Source: Tetracentron sinense
Taxonomy: Eukaryota; Streptophyta; Magnoliopsida; Trochodendrales; Trochodendraceae
Assembly (NCBI GenBank): GCA_015143295.1
Contig: CM026557.1
Span: 21,795,760 to 21,859,759, forward strand
Length of the DNA stretch: 64,000 bases
Direction: 5' to 3'
Below the pieces are notes generated by a model. It saw only the letters and a program-made list of their open reading frames with translations. It ran no database searches and had not been told where the DNA came from. Of the stretch, positions 22,601 to 36,000 are shown one piece after another (the stretch's first letter is position 1; each line of letters begins with the position of its first letter). The translations under genes and the position numbers were made by a program.

Positions 22601-24496
22601 ATAATGCAAAGTATTTAAGGCAAATTCCTTCCAAGACAGTGGATAACTCAACATATTCTCTTTAGCGGTAACCATAATTAGGACTGATTGTGGGTGTTTA
22701 TGTGTTACTTTACCTCCTTAACCAAAAATAAATAAATAAAATTGATATTCTCTTTTGGGTGATTGAGATATAGTGTTCTAAGGTCTTCTTTATATCCATT
22801 GTGCAATGTATGATATCCCAAACCCTAGGAAAAAAAGAAAAGGAGGAGGTGAAAAGTCCAACAATGTAAGAGAGGGTTTTGTCTCTAATGTTATGAGTCA
22901 AATGCATTTAATATACTACAATAATATATCAAAATATACTTAATATTCTCCTAACTATACTTATTAAAGTTTACACGTAACATTTAGTAAAGTAGATTAC
23001 AAAAAAATAAGCGGCACACGTGGCGAGTGTTTTTGGATTTTGACTATTGGATGTTAATGTGGGTTCCTCTCTCGAGAAATTTGTGATAAAAAATCAGATT
23101 CCTTTAAAGCGTCCAATTAGATCCTAGCTTATTATAATATTTACTCCCTAAAATAGATTAGTTCCACGTGATGTATAGGTAACCTCCCAACCCATATACA
23201 TCCAATATTGAGAGTAGCCCCAGATTCGATATTGAGAACTTTGGGTGTATGGTTCATCCTTGGACCACTAAGCTATAGCCCTGAGGGTTACTCCTTAAAG
23301 TTCATTAGACACAACTTAGGCTACAGAAATAATTAATTTTCTTATCTTCCATTGGATTGTCTATAAATAGTAGATCGATCTAATCATTTGTCATGTGTCT
23401 CTCGAAAAACTTGTCTTGACATCAAGTAGTTGGAATAGCAAACAACTTTAACACATGTCCCCTTTTTAAGGGGCCGACTTACTACAACTTATAATGAGCG
23501 TGGCAACTAAAATGACACTTACTATGTGTATAATATAATATATAGTAAATGGGAAAACGGACGGCAGGGTCCTCTTCCAAACGGACCTCCCAATTAAGGG
23601 AAACGTGACAAAAATGAAGAACTTTTATTATATTCTTTGTTGTGTTGTAATTTGATTGGAGTGGTTAGCTTGGAAGAGGACTTTGCCGTCCTATGATCAA
23701 AACCCCAATATATATACTCTTAACAAAACTTCCACGGAATATAAAAAAATATTAGTTATAAGTTATAACAGTAAAATTTTCTTAAACTTATTTAAATATT
23801 AAGATTATTAAGTTATAGAAACTATAGATTATAGCGGGCTATGTATAATTAATTAAATGACTAACATGCCCTTATAAAATAAATCTTTTCATTTTCATTC
23901 GTAAATGTCTGACACCTGAAAATCTCATAGGAAAATCCTCTTCCAAACTAACCACCCAATTGCCGAGGGATGCGTAGCAAAAAAAACTTTTATTTTATTA
24001 TTTGTCATTTTCTCCTTCTCAATGTGTTGATATTCTTGGAACAGAACCTTGCCAACCTATAACTCCAAAATATATATATATATATTCTTAACAAAACTTA
24101 ATCTCTTACCACAAAAGAAAAAAAAACAAACTTAATCAAAAAGTATAAAAAAATATTAGTTATAGCCATAAAATTTTCAAAAAATTATTTAACTATTAAG
24201 ATTATAAAGTTATAAAATATTGGTTTTCTTTTTTCTTTGAACTCAGGGTGTCCTCAACCCTTTGGAACAGGACTAATCCCCGAGGGTGCGATGTGAACCC
24301 CCAATCGGCCACACCAGGTAAGTCCAGGTAAACCCGTGCGGGGCTGCCTCAAAGGGGGAGTGAGAAATGGACGTCAGGACCTCTCACTTGTGTATAATTA
24401 AATGACTAACTTGCCCGTATAAATTTTTTTCATTTCCATTTATGTATGTCTTTGACACCTGAAAATCTCAAAGGAAAATCCTTTTGACTTCAAATT
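22601..24496. other. AT-rich intergenic DNA with small MITEs
   Basis: No gene is seen. At 23569-23691 the inverted arms AGTCCTCTTCCAA and TTGGAAGAGGAC, with GGACGGCA/TGCCGTCC ends, mark a small foldback element. 23927-24062 is a diverged relative (ATCCTCTTCCAAACTAACCA .. TTCTTGGAACAGAACCTTGC). A run of TA steps lies near 24068-24085. Confidence 0.6.
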
Positions 24497-24951
24497 CTCT
24501 TGTTGTACGGTTATGCTCCAGAGGTTGCCATGTGTCCTTATTGACTATGGTTAAGGTACACTTGTTTTTAGAAAAATATCAAATAGAGGCGTGCTTTCCT
24601 CGGTCAAACTCTACTCTCAGCCTCCACCAACCACCTATCCATTTTCAAATTAGTTATGGTGGTTAAAACACTCTCTCTCATCAAGAATAGACAAGTGGTT
24701 GGTGAAGACTGAGAGTAGAATTTGACTGAGATTAGGGCTAGCATTTCTCTATCAAATATTATTTTTAACCCTGATTAAAATTCACTAACTCTTAGAATTA
24801 AAAAAATTCAATTTTAAAAAAAAAAAAAAAAGTAAGGATAGGTGGATGAATCCTAGAAGTGGATTAATCTTAACCAGAGTTAAGGGGTCAACAATAGGGA
24901 CACATGGCGACCTCCAGAGCATAACCGGACTCCAAGGAGTCCGATTACAAC
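24497..24951. mobile_element. Foldback MITE just upstream of the glycosyltransferase
   Basis: Inverted arms share GGTTATGCTC, GCCATGTGTCC and TTGTTGTA/TACAAC-type ends. It is related to the nested element at 21205-21440. A second, smaller MITE (24586-24749) sits inside it. The right end lies 82 bp before the glycosyltransferase start codon, so the gene's proximal promoter must overlap or lie within this element. Confidence 0.7.
24586..24749. mobile_element. Mutator-type MITE, 164 bp
   Basis: It is flanked by exact 9-bp repeats TATCAAATA (24577-24585 and 24750-24758). The ends are inverted and contain CTACTCTCAG / CTGAGAGTAG and CCAACCACCT / TGGTTGGTG. It belongs to the same family as 60351-60510, which shares the GCTAGCCCTA end. 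Confidence 0.85.
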
Positions 24952-25033
24952 TTGAGAGAATGTCGAGTCCAAAAAATTTTTAGTCAGCCCTCCACGGAAC
25001 GTCTCTCTCTCTCTGGCATAGTTTAGATCCTCC

Positions 25034-25415
25034 ATGGCTCGTTCTTCATTTCTGCTTTACTATTTCTCTCGTCGTCGTCACTCAGACTCATTTAGAAGCT
25101 TTTTCTTCATACCCACATGCTTAGCTCTCATCACCTGTCTTTCCATACTCATCTACATCTCTTCAACCTCAAATCTCTTCATTCATTCCGACCCAACTCA
25201 TTTTCTTGTAAAATCATCACTTGGGTCTTCACGCATCTCTTCTTCATCTCCAACCCACCAAACCGTTCAAAATTCAGTTCAGAACCCCCCTCGAATCGCT
25301 TTCGATGTGCCCGAATCTGTAGAAGCCAGTAAAAATCTGATTTTGCAGGTCAACGGTAGTGAAGGAGTGGAGAATCGTGGGTCTCTAGGGACTCTGAAAC
25401 CTATTGGCTCAAATG
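25034..25415 (+). CDS. Glycosyltransferase exon 1 (anchor and stem)
   Basis: Encodes residues 1-127: cytosolic tail, transmembrane anchor [19 protein letters not shown] and Ser/Thr-rich stem ending PIGSN. The donor G|GTATGT is at 25416, phase 1. A CT-rich leader (about 25003-25015) precedes the start. Without splicing the frame would stop at 25421. Confidence 0.85.
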
Positions 25416-27063
25416 GTATGTGAGTTTTGAATTTTATACTTATGGGTCTCGTTTAATTATATTGATTTTGTTTAGTATTTTCAGTAGAAAATTGGGTAGA
25501 ATTGGTTTTCACTGGTATGTTTGTGAGTGGTGGGAAGAAGAAATATAATTCCTAGGCTTAGTGAATGGATTTTAGACAGAAATTAAAAGCTTTTTATGGT
25601 TTATTTAAGGTTCAATTTCGAATTCCATGTTTAGCCATAATTCGAAATGCCACATTCTTGAGATGATAGTCCATCCCATCCTATTAGGAAATAATGAAGG
25701 GGAAATCTTATGGATTTAGGCTCCAATTGTGCTAAGATTATAGAACTGATTGTATAAACACTGGGGCCAGGCTTATTTGCAAAGACATAAATTGCATCTC
25801 ATCTTACATATTTGTGGGGGAAGATGGACAACTCTTCATGGCTACTGAGTACAAAAGTGTTAAGTATGAAGACTGTTTTTGGGTCAAACCATTTGAAAGT
25901 GGTTCGAACCACTTTGAGTTTTTTTTTTTTGATGGGGAATAAATCCAGAGAGTTCATCTTAAACCGTTCGAACGGTTGTCGCAGGTTTTGGTCTTTTAGG
26001 TTCGAAACTCTCATATTTTTGGGTTGGTATATAAGATACTTAGGTGTTAGGGTTTCATAATCTGAAAAAGCCACCAAGAGAGGTTTTCTTTGAGAGAGAG
26101 AACTTTGTAATGCTTGTTTGCTTTTGGCGTTGAGCATAGTGAAGTGGTGTGGATCTATGGACATAGGCATTATTAGCCGAACCACGTAAATCTTGTGTTG
26201 TGCGTTCTTGTCCATTTTTCTTAATTCTTGTTCTTCCGGTTATCATGTTGTGGGTTTGTTGTGCGATTCCCAACAAAAAGGGTTCACAAAAGGCTGGCCT
26301 TTCTGTTTTCTCAGAGTTCATGGTATTTGTGTTGAGCACAAATTAAACAAGTTCAAATTGTCTTTGTAATTACAAGTGCACGTTTATACTTTATGCCCAT
26401 GCCTAGGAGAGTATGAACTGTTTAAGCTCATGCCTAGGAGTGTATAGACAGTTAGGGTCGTGCCTAGGAGCATCACTCCGGAAATGGAATGTAGACCTTG
26501 CATCAGTTGTCTTGCGAATGAATGATCTCCCTATTGCCTCTGCTTTTAAGGACCTCTTTGCACCTTGGCTTTGACTAGATTCTATCACTCCCTTCTCCTA
26601 CAATTGTCTGTGACTCTACATGTCTCTTGAGTGTAACTACCATTTTTAATTGTTAGTTGGTACCTTCTCCAGCCTTAAAATGAAATTCCTTTGCTGTTTC
26701 TAGCACGTATGCTTTTTTCCCAAAGAGGTTTCGTAATACAGTAGTTTGTATGGTAAGTGTATCGTAAGGGAGTGTTCTCGTAATCTGTCACATTCATCCA
26801 CATCCATTGAGAAGCTTTGCAATTCTCTTTAGAGTAACTGGGAGATTGCACTGAAGGGGTCTGTGTAGGTAATGAAAGGAAAAAGGGTTCAGATGGTCAC
26901 CCTCCCAAAGATGGTGCAATGGAAAGAAACAATCCTCAGTGGCCTTGTTTATCAAGGAAAAATGAGGGAAATTCAGGAGGAAGTGCCTATGCAATTAAGA
27001 AAAGCAATATCAGATCTTGTAACCAGAAATTTGGGAATGATATTCATCAATTGATATGTGGGA

Positions 27064-27094
<31 letters not shown>

Positions 27095-30000
27095 CATATA
27101 TATAAGGTTATCTTTGCTTTCTATTCTGAAATCAAGAAATAATGAGGAATATTGTTGGAGGCAAGTCAAAAGACTCTACACTGTATTTTGAAACCATTTC
27201 CATATGCTTATTCAGTACCTTATTTGATGTGTCCAAGCATGACTTTTGAACCTTGTTTAGACAAACTAGTTGAGGCTGCACGTGCAAGGCACGTGCAAAA
27301 CTTTTAAAAAAATATTAAAATATAATATTATATAAAATTTTAACTATTTTATTATAATATAGTATATATGAATATAATATATTCAAAATCATAGTATATA
27401 ACATATTTTATGTTTTCAATATTATGAATTTCTTGCATAATCTTGCTAGAAGATTTAAGAATTATAGCTTATTTTTTTTCCAATTCTTCAATATATTTTA
27501 AAAATTAATTACTTATAAAATACCTATTAATTATGATTATAATTGCATAAATATGTTCATAAAATGTCTATTTATTTTAAAAATGAAGAATATTAAAAAT
27601 TAATATTTATATTCATTAAAGCTAACAAAAAATTCAGCAATATGGTATTCAACAAAATAAAATACCTATTTTACTACAAGCCCATGAGCTGAGTTTGGTT
27701 CGAGCTTCTATTCGAATGGCCAATGCTGGAAAGTGTCCGAACATAAGTTTAGCTTAATAAAAAGAAAGGAGAAGAAAGTACGGCAAGGATACTTACTATT
27801 GAGCTTAGCTTGAGCCTGAATGTATTGGCCTGCTATGGGTACATGCCTTCCTTTTACACGTCTAGAAACATGTTTCCATTTTATTTGAAATCACACACTC
27901 ATTTCCGGGGCCAGATGTACAAAGAAAAACTTTGGTATTGTGGTGGATCAAAGCCATAAATTTATTTAGATTACGTGAACTACAAACGTGAAGCAAAGGC
28001 ACAAAACAAAATACAGGAGTCTAGTTCCCTTACTGGTCTGTAATATAGCGTGCCAAAACCTCACTCTTCCCCTTGTAACCATGCCTAGCTCCTTGCAAGA
28101 GGAAGATACTAAGCTTGCATCTCGATCTCAAGAGGTTGAGGAACCCACTTTCCAGAGACGGGTCAGGTGCGCACGTCCTCACAAAGTTGTATAGCTGTTT
28201 GCTAAGGAAGAACTTTTAATCAATAATGTCAATGCTGTGAGCACCTTTGAAGGAACCAAGGTGCGCACGTCCTCACAAAGTTGTATAGCTGTTTGCTAAG
28301 GAAGAACTTTTAATCAATAATGTCAATGCTGTGAGCACCTTTGAAGGAACCAAAAAAAAGATATTATAATCTATCACCCACAAAAAAAAAAATGACAAGA
28401 ACATAATAAATTTTAATCAAACCCCATAACATAAAAAGAACATAACAGAAATATCACCTAAAAACGGGAACCCACCTTGAATACATAGCAAATATTTCTT
28501 AAACACAGAGAGAAAGGTAAAAAAAAAAAAGAAAAAAGAATCACCTTAAATAATTGACTGAAGAATGAGAAACCCATTTTAATCAATCACAAAATGGGAA
28601 CAAAATATCTAAAGATTTTGGAGAGAGAATGGTCAGAGAAGGAAACTTGTTTGTGGAGTAAAATCTCTCCTATTGATATATCTATATAATGGGTAAAATG
28701 GGTCTCCAGCCCATTATTCCAAGAATCTTAAAAGTCTCAGACATCGAACCCTTCAAGGAGAGAAATATTTGAACCACAAAAACAAGACAAAGAAAATAAA
28801 CCAACCGTGAAACAGAGATGTATCAGAACAACATCCTCTGGCGCGAAAAGAATATCAACAGAAGAACCAGTTTCAGGGCATGCTTCTTCGAGAAATATTT
28901 GCTGGTTCTCTGCTAGTGATGACAATAAAAATTATAAATTTGCAATGAAATTTAAACATGGAGCCTGATTGACCAAAAGATGAAAATCAAAGAAGAGTCG
29001 TCGGTGGGATGGTTGAAATATGGGAGAGAAAGGCGGTGGGAATTTGGTGGACATGGGATTGTTTTGATCTTAGTAACCCAAACCATGGTTATGGGTGTCC
29101 GCTCCCGCTCTCAAACCGCGCTCCTACAGTTTGAGAGCGGATTCGTCTCGGGGGTCGCGGTTTCAAAAGTTATGGAGCGCGGTTTCACACGGGTAGTGAG
29201 GGTTTGAGCGGATACTTTGAAGTTTACAAAAAATTTCAAATACCAAGGAAAAGACTTAAAGTCTTTTAAACTCTTTTAATTTTTGTACATGGTACAGGTA
29301 CATCAATCATGAATTTAATGTGTCAGTCCTTGTCCCTTCTCAATAATATTCTTTTAGTTTATTTATTTTTAATTTTCTTTTACTTTTTATCTTTAAACAA
29401 GGGACGGATGTTACTACCAACTACGATTGAACTTTCCTCGAGTTCAATTGAATTCAATTGAGAGTTCAATTGCACCAAAATGTTTTTTTTTATCGGTATT
29501 GCACCCAAATGTATACACCTATTTCTTTTAACTCTTATTAATTATGATTAAAATTCACTAATCTTTAGAGTTTAATAATATAACTTTAGTCTTAAAAAAA
29601 ATATTAAAATATTATTTATATATATATCGGCGCTCTAGAGGCGCTCTCGACCCTATCCTAAATTAAAATTTGACGCTCTCGCGCTCCTCGCTCCCACTCC
29701 TGCTCACGCTTTGGTTACTTAGGTTTTGATAGTGGTGAGAGGAGTGAGAATCAAGAAGAAGTCTCTAGACAATGGGCCCCACATACATACCTTGACTTAT
29801 TTGCCAATTGTTACATGGATTAAGGATAAAAATAAAAGATAAAAACAAAAGAAAAGGTGGTGAGAGATGGGCATTTGACATTTGTGAGTTGTGCATGTTA
29901 ACGTGGGTCTGTGGGATAGCACGTGGGGGTGAGAAAAAAACGAAACTGAAACGAAAATGGAGTAGGGTTACAGCGAAGCTAATGCGTGGAGATTGGAGAA

Positions 30001-33000
30001 AGGATAATAAAAACAGTCACGCGTGGAACATTCAGAAAAGAAAGTGGAAGGGTATTTTAGGTACAAAGTGATCGACGAAAACTTTTGGACAATAGTGATG
30101 TTACGCTCTTTTTATAAGGGTATAGATGTTCCATACCTCCATCTGTAAGACCTCACTGTTGAGACCCCAAAGTCATATGCTTATGTGGCAAGAGGTGATG
30201 TGGCATGCACAACTAGGAATTCGAATTAGATGTTACTGTTTTGAATAATGATCTCATAGGATCTTTTCTTGGTTGTCAAACAACCAATTGCTAGGATTAG
30301 TTTCCTTTAATGTTGATAGGAATAGGATAGTTGTTATGAGTTGCTTCCTTAGTTAGCTAGTTTACAAACTTCTATTTATTGTAGGGAATTCCATGAATGA
30401 AAGGAGGAAAGTTATCTCTATTCTCTTGTCTCTTCTCTCACCTCCTATATCTCTCAAAAAAAAGTCACGTTAGGGTTGGGACCTTAACATCTCGTATTAG
30501 AGCCCACAATGTCAATGGGACCAAAACCGAAAAATCCATTCTCCCAAGACTCCATCCTCTCTGAAGCTGAAGCTAAGGTGCTCAAAGAGCAAATAGAGGA
30601 GCGATTTACAGCATTGGCTGATCAACAACGCACATTGGAGACACGTGTTAATGTTCGATTCACCAGTATCGAAGAACAGAATTGTACTCTCCAACTTCAC
30701 CTGAGCGGCATTCAAGCTTCCCTTCAAGCACTCCTCCAACAACGTGATGATTTTTCAACAGGAGATTCACCCCTTTGTTCAGGAAATTCAACCAGTTGAG
30801 ATGCGCCACGACCAACTGGTCCACCAATTCAAACATGGATAGTTCTCTTAGATTTTCCAAATTTCCATGGCGAAGCTGTACTCGATTGGATTGCTCGAGT
30901 AGAACGTTTTTTCTGCTATCATCAAACTGAGGAGCAATAAAAGATTACTATAGCTTCTTTTCATCTGGAACAGGAAGCTTCACGGTGGTTTGAATGGACA
31001 GTTAAAAACAAGCCACTCACGACATGGGCTGAGTTCGTACATGCTGTATTAGCACGGTTTGGGCCAACGGCGTTTGAAAACATTAATGGCACGTTGGCAA
31101 AACTCCGTCAAGGCTCATCAGTTCGGGAGTATCAGGCTAAATTTGAAGACCTCTCTTATCAAGTACATGGATGGCCACCTGATTTAATTCTTGATTGTTT
31201 CATCAGCAGCCTCCGTGATGAATTGCAGATTGAGGTGCAGGCACATCAGCCAAAGACACTCTCTGAAGCGATAGCTCTCGCAAGGCTCTATGAAGAAAAA
31301 CTTACAAATCAGAAGATTGGTCTACTAGCCAATCCTTCCAAACCACCAACTTTAACCCTCACCACAACTTCATTCCCTCCTAGCACATCTAATCTTCCAC
31401 CAATCCGACGCCTCACTCCTCTTGAGATGAAAGAACAAAAGGATAAGGAGTTGTGTTTTAATTGCGATGAGCAATTTAAACCAGGCCATATATGTAAGAG
31501 AACTCAGTTGTTACTCATAGACAGTGACTGGTCTAATGAAGATGAGAAAAGCGATGATAAAAAAACATTATCATGACATTTGTGCTCGCTTTCCTGATTT
31601 TGGCTTGAGGACAAGCTGTGTTTCAAGGGGGAAGGAATGCTGAGACCCCAAAGTCATATGCTTATGTGGCAAAAGATGATGTGGCATGCACAACTAGGAA
31701 TTCGAATTAGATATTATTGTTTTGAATAATGATCTCATAGGATCTTTTCTTGGTTGTCAAACAACCAATTGCTAGGATTAGTATCCTTTAATGCTGATAG
31801 GATAGTTGTTATGAGTTGTTTCCTTAGTTAGCTAGTTTACAAACTTCTATTTATTGTAAGGAATTCCATGATTGAAAGGAGGAAAAGTTATCTCTATTCT
31901 CTTGTCTCTTCTCTCACTTCCTATATCTCTCAAAAAAAAGTCCCGTTAAGGTTGGGACCTTAACACTCACTCTACGATCTCACTTGGCTTCTTCTTTGAG
32001 AATGCTCTCTCGCTCTCAATCGAAACATCGTTTATAGATGAAAATAGGCAATTCATCTCATCAAAAAGCCATTTTTATAAATTAGAGTAGAAAACTTGGG
32101 AATTGATCAATCATATATTCCAATGCCGGAATTTATTATGCAAGGTTTATGCTTCATGAATAACGATATGGTTTCAAATTATTAATCTAAGAACACTACA
32201 ACTTGCTAGGTTGTTGTCAACATTAAAGTAAGAAATCCATGGATAGACTTAATGAATGGGATTTTTGTACTCATTACAACCCTCCTTTTCTTATGTTTCT
32301 ATAAAAGATACAATCCTTATAAAAGAGGTTATGTCCAATTACAATCCTAATCTCCTTCTCCACCGCTCTTTATACTTCTCTCCACTCCTTACTTTTCTCC
32401 ATCAAGGGTTTACTATTGAGGACAGACGATTGAATTTGTGGAGAGGACATAAGGAGGCAATAGTAGGCGATTATGCGGAGAGGAGGGGAGAGGAGGTGGT
32501 TTGGTGTCCTTCCTTAAGGCCTGATTGAAATGATTGGGAGATTGAGGAGTTGTCTCGGTTGTTGGCTCGCTTAAGTTCCATAAGCTTGAGCTCGGAGTTT
32601 AGGGATTGCAGAATTTGGCCTGGCATCAAGAGCGGAAACTTCTCAGTTAGATCTCTCTATAAGTCCTTAAGCCCATTTCTCTTGAGTTCTTTCCCTCATC
32701 GTGTAGTGTGGAACCCAGGAATTCCTTCTAAAGTCTCATTTTTTCTCTGGAATCCAACATTGAACAAAATTCTCACTTGTCTACCATTTGCAGCATCGTG
32801 GGTGGAAGATGGCCAACTGGTGCTTCATGTGTTTAGAAGCAGAAGAGACAGAAGATCATTTGCTCCTTCATTGTCCCTATGTGGCCAAAATCTGGGATAT
32901 CTTTTTGTCTCGTCTAAGTATGGTTTAGGTCTTCCCCTCATCATTTCTAGCATTCTTAGCTAGTTGGTTTCGTCCAAGCAAGGAGGCATGGGAGGTCATT

Positions 33001-36000
33001 TGGGCAGTTTTTCCGGGAGCCATCTCTTAGCTGCTTTGGAAGGAAAGGAATCTCAGAGTCTTTGAGGATTCTTCAGTCTCTCAATCCCGATTGTGTGCCA
33101 GAACTCGGATGGTCGTGTTGAAGTGGGCAGGCTTATGTGCCGATGGGGATGATCTTCGAGCGTTGTTGGGTTAATTCAGTTGGGGTTGAGAGTCTTAGTT
33201 TAGGAGGCAGGCTTTCGTCTTTGTGTTTAGGTGCTTTCGAGTTTATTTTCTTATAAATTCTGTGTTTGCGCCTCCTTTTTTGCCTGTATCCTTGTTTATT
33301 TTTAATTAATTTGGCTTTTACCGATCAAAAAAAAAAGTTGGTTGTATTTGCTTCCTTGATTTTGATCTCATTGATTTAGTTTTCTTGCTCTCTTTCTTCC
33401 TTGCTTTCTTGTGGGTTTTTCTTCCCCTTTTTTTCATGGGGTTTTATTCTTATCCTCATTCTCCACTACATCTCCATTGAGAGGGTTGTGAGCACGGGAA
33501 TTTACCACCTTTCCTTCCAGGCCAGGCCCTCGTTGAGGAACAACGCGAAACGCCAAATATAGAGTCGCCACCTATTTTAATTTAAGGGAAATAGGAACTC
33601 GGGTAAAGATGGATAAGGGCTTACGGTATGAGTCAGATGATATAGGTAAGAGATTCGATTAAGTTTCGAGGAAGGTGTTAGGCACCCTAGGACCTCCATC
33701 CGAATATGGTAACCTACTCCCTAAGTCTAAGTCAATTAAAGTGAATTTTAATAGGAATTTGAACTTGTCATTTTGATATGCTGATTAAGAGAAACCAAAA
33801 CTGAAAGGGAAACTTCCCTAGGGGAAGTCGGACTCGATCAGGGTTGTCTAGATACCCAACTTGGGGGGATCAGACTAGTGTAGTTCGATTGAAGAGCAGG
33901 TGTTGAGATTGATTGATTTGCAATTTGTATTTTTTGGTATTTTTGATTATTGAATGTTTTTGAATTTTTTAGTAGTTTAGGCTCATGTGCGGAGTATAAG
34001 GACAGCTTAGGCTCATGTATATGGGTGGGGCTTTTTAAGCTCACACGGGAGTAGGCAAGCTTGCTAAGGTTGTTTTTTTATTTTTTGGATTTTTTGAATA
34101 TTTGAATGTTTTTGCATTTTTCTTTTTAGTGGGATAGTTTAGTTTCATTTCAAAGCAATCTCAGTTTAGGCTCGTGCAGGTATGGAGCTGGGCCTAACTT
34201 AATCTAATTCTTTAAGGGTTGTGCTAGAGTTATTCTAAATATTTATCTAATGATTATCCCGGAAAGAGAGTTTAATTAACTATGACTAACATAATTTAAA
34301 CTAACCTAAAATAGAAAAGAAATCAGGTTTAAGCTAATTGACGTATTTAAAAGCTCGTTATCCTAAAACTTAGTTAAAACTGTCCTATCAAATTAGGTTT
34401 TAAATTAAATGAACTAACCTAACCACTAATCAGATTTCAACTACCTGAAAATCAGATTCCAATATAAAAAAAAGGCTAATCTAATCTAGAAAACCAAAAT
34501 TACTATAACTATGTTTAACCTATAAAGGATTTGAACTAGACTAAAATCAGATTTAAATTATTGAGGCTAGTCTAACTTAGAACTAATCTAAACAAACTTA
34601 GCTAGATTACAAGCTAACCTAAAATTAGAAAAGGATTGTTTTAATTAGATTAGCTTTTAGTTTTTCTCTGTTAGAGTAAAATCTGTTTTTATTTAGGATA
34701 GTTACTAATAAACTGATTCTTTTTAGTTTTACTCCTAATTAGTTTAGCTTAATCCTAAAGTCTAGGTTCTCTCTCATTAGATAAATTTCTAATTTAGTTT
34801 TAGATCTTAAGTTAGCTAAATTTGATTTGTTTAGTTTCAGTTAGTTTAGTTTATAACTTTATTTGATCTTTAACTTAGTGATTAGATTACTTTTAATTAA
34901 CGCAATCTTTTCTAATTTTAGGTTAGCTTGTAATCTAGCTAAGTTTTAGATTAGTTCTAAGTTAGACTAGCCTCAATAATTTAAATCTGATTTTAGTCTA
35001 GTTCAAATCCTTTTTAGGTTAAACATAATGTTAGTAATTTTGGTTTTTTAGATTAGATTAGCCTTTTTTGCTAATCCAGAGATTATTCTAAAAAGGATTT
35101 GAACTAGAGTTATTCTATGTGGGCTGAATTTGAGGTTTCAACCTAAACAGATTAACTAATCCAGAGATTATTCTTAAACTAACTTAATCAAAAACCTTAG
35201 ATTACTTTTTTTTAAAATAAAAGGAAGGAAGTGGAGGAATCAACGGCAGTTGGAAGATGGTAGAGAGTGCGGGCTGCCTGAGCTTGAGGATGGAGGTGCT
35301 GCTGCTGCTGAGCGTGAAGGAGGCTGCAAGGTGGCTGATCTGGGCATGTCAAGTGGGGGTCTGCGAGGAAGATTTCTGGGGCATCAACTACAGCTGCTGT
35401 TCATGAGATTTGTTGGGCTGTTGCTGTGCGCGAAGGTGAAGATAGGGAGCTCCTGGCAGAACCCAAAAGGGTGCTGCTCAGTTTCTTTGCTGGCTAAACC
35501 TGAAGAAGAGAAAGGTGGAAAGTGGGCATTACAGACAACCCCACTCTCCCTTGTTGCTGCCAAGAAAAGGAATAACGAGAGAGTGAGTGGGCTATGAAGC
35601 CTTTGGGGGTTTGGCTGCTATGTGGGTTCCTTTCCAACCGAACCAAAGAGGAAGGAGAAGTGGGAGAGAGAACCAATGGTGGGAAAGAGAGAGGGATTAG
35701 GAAAAGGGGAGAGTTGGCTCTTGGGTGATAGTATCATAGTACAGAAGGTAGGGGAGAGAGGAACTCTTCCTATTTCCTTTTTCTCTTCTTTTTAACATTA
35801 CAGGGGAGTGAATGGGTAAGGCCGAGAGAGAGAAATTTCTTTCCTTCTTACTCTACGAAAGTGAAGGTGAGAGATGGATTAGTGGGTGGGAGACCTGTGA
35901 GGAGAGAGGGAGAGAATGGGATGGTTTGGTTGGCTTCATGGTTTATCGGCCGATACGTATCCTATTTGGAGCTACCTAGTATTGGTACGTTGGGAAAAAA

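Noticed and set aside
27279..27297. Helitron or protein-binding site at GCACGTGCAAGGCACGTGC
   Set aside because: No Helitron ends (TC..CTRR with hairpin) were seen; a short near-palindrome alone is not enough.
29085..29720. Complete hAT element with GC-rich ends
   Set aside because: The ends do not align as inverted repeats and the flanking TGGTTA similarity is too weak to accept.
35250..35597. 115-codon open frame as a host gene
   Set aside because: Low-complexity GCTGCTGCT and GA-rich sequence within LTR G1, with no domain and open frames on both strands.
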